Assembly: GCF_004145845.1 (NCBI RefSeq) | Contig: NZ_SELP01000001.1 | Location: 824,612 to 888,611, forward strand | Direction: 5' to 3' | Length of the DNA: 64,000 nucleotides | Source: Loktanella sp. IMCC34160 | GTDB taxonomy: Bacteria; Pseudomonadota; Alphaproteobacteria; Rhodobacterales; Rhodobacteraceae | Shown: one piece after another, positions 61,373-64,000 of the stretch | How positions within the stretch are numbered: the first letter of the stretch is position 1 | Layout of the letters: each line of letters opens with the position of its first letter | Made by a program: the position numbers and the translations under genes | Notes under the pieces: generated by a model | What the model saw: only the letters and a program-made list of their open reading frames with translations | What the model was told of the DNA's origin: nothing | Database searches by the model: none

Positions 61373-62833
61373 TTATTGCGGTAGTCCATCCCGGAATGTC
61401 ACCCTCTCGAATGATTCGCCCGGTCGATTGAGAAATTGGTATTCGTTCTCATAGATTTGCTTACGGTTCCCATAAGCATCGACTTCAAACACCCTGTATG
61501 CGACATCGAACCCATCCGGCACTTCCGCCCCCGGCGGGTCCACGAAGATATCCACATCAATCTCCACCTGGTGGCCCGGCGGCGGCCGGTAGACGTTGAG
61601 CCAGTCGGCCCATTCGTTCTCCATGGTTTTCCAGGCGCCACGATTGAGGTTCCTGACCTGCGGCGCGATGCCGCCATCCACCGTATCGCCCATGAAGCGA
61701 TGCCCGATCAGGTGCCCGCCTTCAAAGCCGTCACCGCCCATCCGCCCAACCGCCGTCGCGTTGTCGTTGCGCGGGGTCGAGCCGAAGTCTTCTCGGATCG
61801 TCGCAATGACGCTCTCGGGGCGGCCGTTTTCGGCTACAATCCATTCGGCGTCATTATCGCCACGCCTTCCCCGCACCAACGTCGTTGTCGGCGTGTCTGG
61901 CCGGGGTGTGGTCTCCGCTTCTACATCTGGGTGGCCCTGCAGCTCTTCGAGGTCGGGCACCCGGTCTTCGATATCGCCGGGGATGTCCGCATCGGCGTGG
62001 TACAGCCGCTTGACGTCAATCGCGTCGGCGCCTTCGCGCACGATACGTATGGCGATCTCGGTGCCGTCCCTTGCCACGCGCTGCCCGACGATGCGGATTG
62101 CCCGGAACGCCGCGCCGCCCCAGCCCGCGGTGACCATCCCGATCCCGACGTCGATGGCCAGTTCGGCGATGAGAAAGCCCGCATCCACATGGGCCTGACC
62201 GATGGCGATGATCAGCCCTTCGCTTTCCACCGTCGCGGTGAACCAATCCCACCATTCCCTGGCGCCGTCGACGATCGAATTCCACAGATCACGGACCGCC
62301 TGGAGGATCATTCCATCGTAGTTGGTATAGATCTTGCCGACACCTTCCGAGATGTCTTCGTCGCCCCAATCCTGCAGGGTCGGACCGACATTCGTCGCGC
62401 CAAGGCCTTCGAGCCCCGCGCCAACGAGCCGTTGCGTGCCACCCCATATCGATTCGATGCTCCCCACCCCGGTGCTGAGAAGATCAACGGGCGAGTTGAA
62501 ATCCGAATACCAATGCTCGCGCTGGTTCTGGTCACGAAGGCTCCCCGCGTAGGTGCGAATGCTTGCCTCGATCGCGTCGAGGATCTCCTGTCGCTGTTCC
62601 GCGGTCCCGGTCACGCCGGCAATGATGCCGATCGTGTAGATCATCGCCCGATATTGCTGGATGTGATGGTTCACCCGGTCGGCATAGCTGTCCTCGGCAT
62701 GCAGCAGGAATTCCGCCGGCGTCATGTCGACATTCTCGCCAAACAGGAAGTCTTCGAGCTGCGCAGGAAGGTTCAGGCGCGCCCCGATAGAGCCATCGGG
62801 CGGGGCATCGACTATGGGGGTAGGCGTTCCCAT
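61373..62833 (-). CDS. T6SS effector with C-terminal DNA/RNA non-specific endonuclease domain
   Basis: The 486-aa protein has no signal peptide. An N-terminal helical region (1-200) and a hydrophobic stretch (207-245, LIIAIGQAHVDAGFLIAELA onwards) are followed by the junction (268-322, ending PRPDTPTTTLVRG). The toxin tip contains GGHLIGHRFMG (catalytic His374) and NLNRGAWKTMENEWADW (metal Asn), as in DNA/RNA non-specific endonucleases (Endonuclea_NS_2). It lies 9 nt after a 114-aa gene that itself follows vgrG, so the effector probably rides on that VgrG. The immunity gene follows. Confidence 0.82.
   Translation of the reverse strand: MGTPTPIVDAPPDGSIGARLNLPAQLEDFLFGENVDMTPAEFLLHAEDSYADRVNHHIQQYRAMIYTIGIIAGVTGTAEQRQEILDAIEASIRTYAGSLRDQNQREHWYSDFNSPVDLLSTGVGSIESIWGGTQRLVGAGLEGLGATNVGPTLQDWGDEDISEGVGKIYTNYDGMILQAVRDLWNSIVDGAREWWDWFTATVESEGLIIAIGQAHVDAGFLIAELAIDVGIGMVTAGWGGAAFRAIRIVGQRVARDGTEIAIRIVREGADAIDVKRLYHADADIPGDIEDRVPDLEELQGHPDVEAETTPRPDTPTTTLVRGRRGDNDAEWIVAENGRPESVIATIREDFGSTPRNDNATAVGRMGGDGFEGGHLIGHRFMGDTVDGGIAPQVRNLNRGAWKTMENEWADWLNVYRPPPGHQVEIDVDIFVDPPGAEVPDGFDVAYRVFEVDAYGNRKQIYENEYQFLNRPGESFERVTFRDGLPQ
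61871..62033. repeat. junction repeat, copy in the intact effector
   Basis: This is the 163-bp segment encoding residues 268-321 of the effector, repeated at 60777-60939 and in part at 58655-58705. It lies just upstream of the variable toxin tip and is long and similar enough to serve for homologous recombination between the effector and the silent tips. Confidence 0.8.
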
Positions 62834-62842
62834 CGTACCCCC

Positions 62843-63187
62843 TCAGAAAAAGAACTTCTTCAGGTTGGCATAGCTGAAGGGATCAAACGATGTCGTCGTC
62901 GCAGCCTGTGCGCCCAACTCACCACTGCCTAGCCCGACCGTCATGATCTGCGCCTTGACGGTCTCCAGCATCTCGACCTGATCATTGGTCAGGGCGCCAC
63001 CGCTCTTTGTTATCTCCATGAGCTTCAGGACCCGCTCGCGCTGGTTCTGCGGAGCGCCGGAGAATTTCAACGGGTCGGCGCCCTTGGTTATGCCGTTCTC
63101 TGCGAAGAACTTGTCGCGGTAGTGATCGCGGATTGCCTTGCGTTTTCTCGCCTTGGTGGCCCATTCAGCAGAGCAGAGCTTTGTCAT
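62843..63187 (-). CDS. hypothetical protein between vgrG and the effector
   Basis: The 114-aa protein has a basic helical N-terminus (TKLCSAEWATKARKRKAIRDHYRDKFF) and a Gly/Ala/Thr-rich C-terminus ending in FSYANLKKFFF. It starts 1 nt after the vgrG stop and ends 9 nt before the effector, so it is translated with both. Position suggests an adaptor or chaperone linking effector to VgrG, but it is not a recognisable DUF1795/Eag, DUF4123 or DUF2169 protein. I do not recognise the family. Confidence 0.65.
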   Translation of the reverse strand: MTKLCSAEWATKARKRKAIRDHYRDKFFAENGITKGADPLKFSGAPQNQRERVLKLMEITKSGGALTNDQVEMLETVKAQIMTVGLGSGELGAQAATTTSFDPFSYANLKKFFF

Positions 63188-63188
63188 G

Positions 63189-64000
63189 TCAGTTGATCTT
63201 CACGTCTTTGGCATTCACACGGATCAACTCTTTGCCGCCAATGAGAATCTTGGTGCCGCTCAAGCTTATGACGCCATCCTCGGTCAGGGTGATCTTGGCA
63301 TCTCCACACACGATCTCGTATTGCTTGCCGACAATGGTTGTCTTGTTGTGGCCGATCTCTTCGTAGCTGGCCACGCCGACCGAAGTGTTGTGAACCCCGC
63401 CAACCGCAACCTGATAGCCACCGCCGACCGAAAGCGCCTTGCCCGCGCCCACCATCTCGGTTGACGAAAGCATGATTGTTTCAGACTTGTTCTTTGCGAC
63501 GCCGATGATCAGGTTGCCTTCGCCCATGTTCATCACGTCCGGCAGCCCCAACTTCTTGGACATGTCGCCAAGTGCCGATGTCAGCGCCTTGAACTTCCCC
63601 ATGACCGCGCGCTGAAGTCTGTTCGGGCCAACCAACAGGGTCATGTTGCCGCCGATCACCTCGTGGTGGTTGTTGCCCACTTCGATGTTCTTGTTGCGCC
63701 CGACACTTTCCAATTGGTTGCGATCGACCCGCTTGGTCCGGTCGTTCTCGATATGAAGTTCGTGATCCTTCTGGGCGTGCAGGTAGATCTTCTCCTCATC
63801 GCGCTTGTCCTCAAACGTCAGTTCGTTGAACCCCTCGCCTTCATGCGTGTCGGTTCGGAAGACGGATTTGGTTTTATGTTCCGGCAGCGGGTAGGGCGTG
63901 TCGTTTTTGCCGTTGTAGACGCAGCCTGTGACGATGGGTTTGTCGGGGTCTCCGTCGAGGAATTCGACGATCACCTCCATGCCGATCCGTGGGATCACCA
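63189..64000 (-). CDS. vgrG: type VI secretion spike protein VgrG (C-terminal part; 5' end outside the window)
   Basis: The visible 270 or so residues cover the end of the gp5-like OB fold ([42 protein letters not shown]) and the gp5-C beta-helix ([38 protein letters not shown]), the needle of the T6SS spike. The C-terminus ends in [18 protein letters not shown] with no toxin extension. The N-terminal gp27/gp44 part lies beyond the window. It heads the operon vgrG-114aa gene-effector-immunity. Confidence 0.93.
   Translation of the reverse strand, partial: VIPRIGMEVIVEFLDGDPDKPIVTGCVYNGKNDTPYPLPEHKTKSVFRTDTHEGEGFNELTFEDKRDEEKIYLHAQKDHELHIENDRTKRVDRNQLESVGRNKNIEVGNNHHEVIGGNMTLLVGPNRLQRAVMGKFKALTSALGDMSKKLGLPDVMNMGEGNLIIGVAKNKSETIMLSSTEMVGAGKALSVGGGYQVAVGGVHNTSVGVASYEEIGHNKTTIVGKQYEIVCGDAKITLTEDGVISLSGTKILIGGKELIRVNAKDVKIN

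Noticed and set aside
1..64000. tRNA, rRNA, riboswitch or CRISPR features
   Set aside because: I found no cloverleaf with a conserved T-arm, no rRNA segment, no recognisable riboswitch core and no regularly spaced direct repeats when reading both strands; a covariance-model search was not possible here.

Overview
The window is GC-rich DNA from an alphaproteobacterium, most likely a member of the Rhodobacterales (Roseobacter/Rhodobacter group). The evidence is the gene set: NDUFA12, an ScfR-type short-chain acyl-CoA regulator, DUF2155, a DUF6768 protein paired with an ECF sigma factor, an aat/accBC cluster, pyruvate carboxylase, and the HutF/HutG branch of histidine degradation. I recognised no tRNA, rRNA, CRISPR array or intact insertion sequence. 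The window opens just upstream of a gene and closes inside vgrG.

Layout. 1-1.85 kb: a DOPA-type extradiol dioxygenase and a glutathionyl-hydroquinone reductase. 2.1-9.6 kb: a complete hut locus (hutC, hutUGHI, divergent hutF) that takes histidine to glutamate and formate. 9.6-22.6 kb: an amino-sugar island. It has a GH20 hexosaminidase and a GntR/UTRA regulator on one strand, and divergently an ABC importer, a Gfo/Idh/MocA dehydrogenase, two SIS proteins, a ROK kinase, nagA and cutC. 22.6-30.5 kb: pyc, an MFS exporter and uvrD, the last with an unusual internal insertion. 30.5-40.4 kb: mostly housekeeping genes (LysE exporter with an Lrp regulator, clpP, clpX, RidA, NDUFA12, mlaD, DUF2155, aat, accC, accB) and an ECF sigma/DUF6768 pair. 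40.6-49.4 kb: a six-gene operon, a branched-chain-type ABC importer followed by acetyl-CoA synthetase, divergent from an ScfR-family regulator. 49.4-54.6 kb: a cupredoxin, a stand-alone receiver, a small membrane protein, a large SSF-domain histidine kinase and a FliM/FliN-like protein. 54.6-56.5 kb: a sulfide/persulfide module (DUF442, two YeeE/YedE proteins, a BigR/SqrR-like ArsR repressor). 56.5-64 kb: an accessory type VI secretion (T6SS) island.

The most interesting region is 57-64 kb. The minus strand runs vgrG, a 114-aa linker gene, a full-length effector with a DNA/RNA nuclease tip, and its immunity gene. Behind these lie at least three partial toxin or immunity modules, joined to the effector by a shared junction sequence. 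One has an in-frame stop, one an 8-nt deletion and one a frameshift. This looks like a T6SS version of an orphan toxin-tip array, with recombination substrates for swapping the effector's C-terminus. A DUF2169/DUF4150 (PAAR-like) pair points towards the array from the other side, behind a decayed integrase tail.

The second point of interest is 40.6-53.5 kb. An uncharacterised ABC importer, acetyl-CoA synthetase, an acyl-CoA-responsive regulator and a transporter-like sensor kinase sit close together. The inference is a short-chain carboxylate uptake and activation system.
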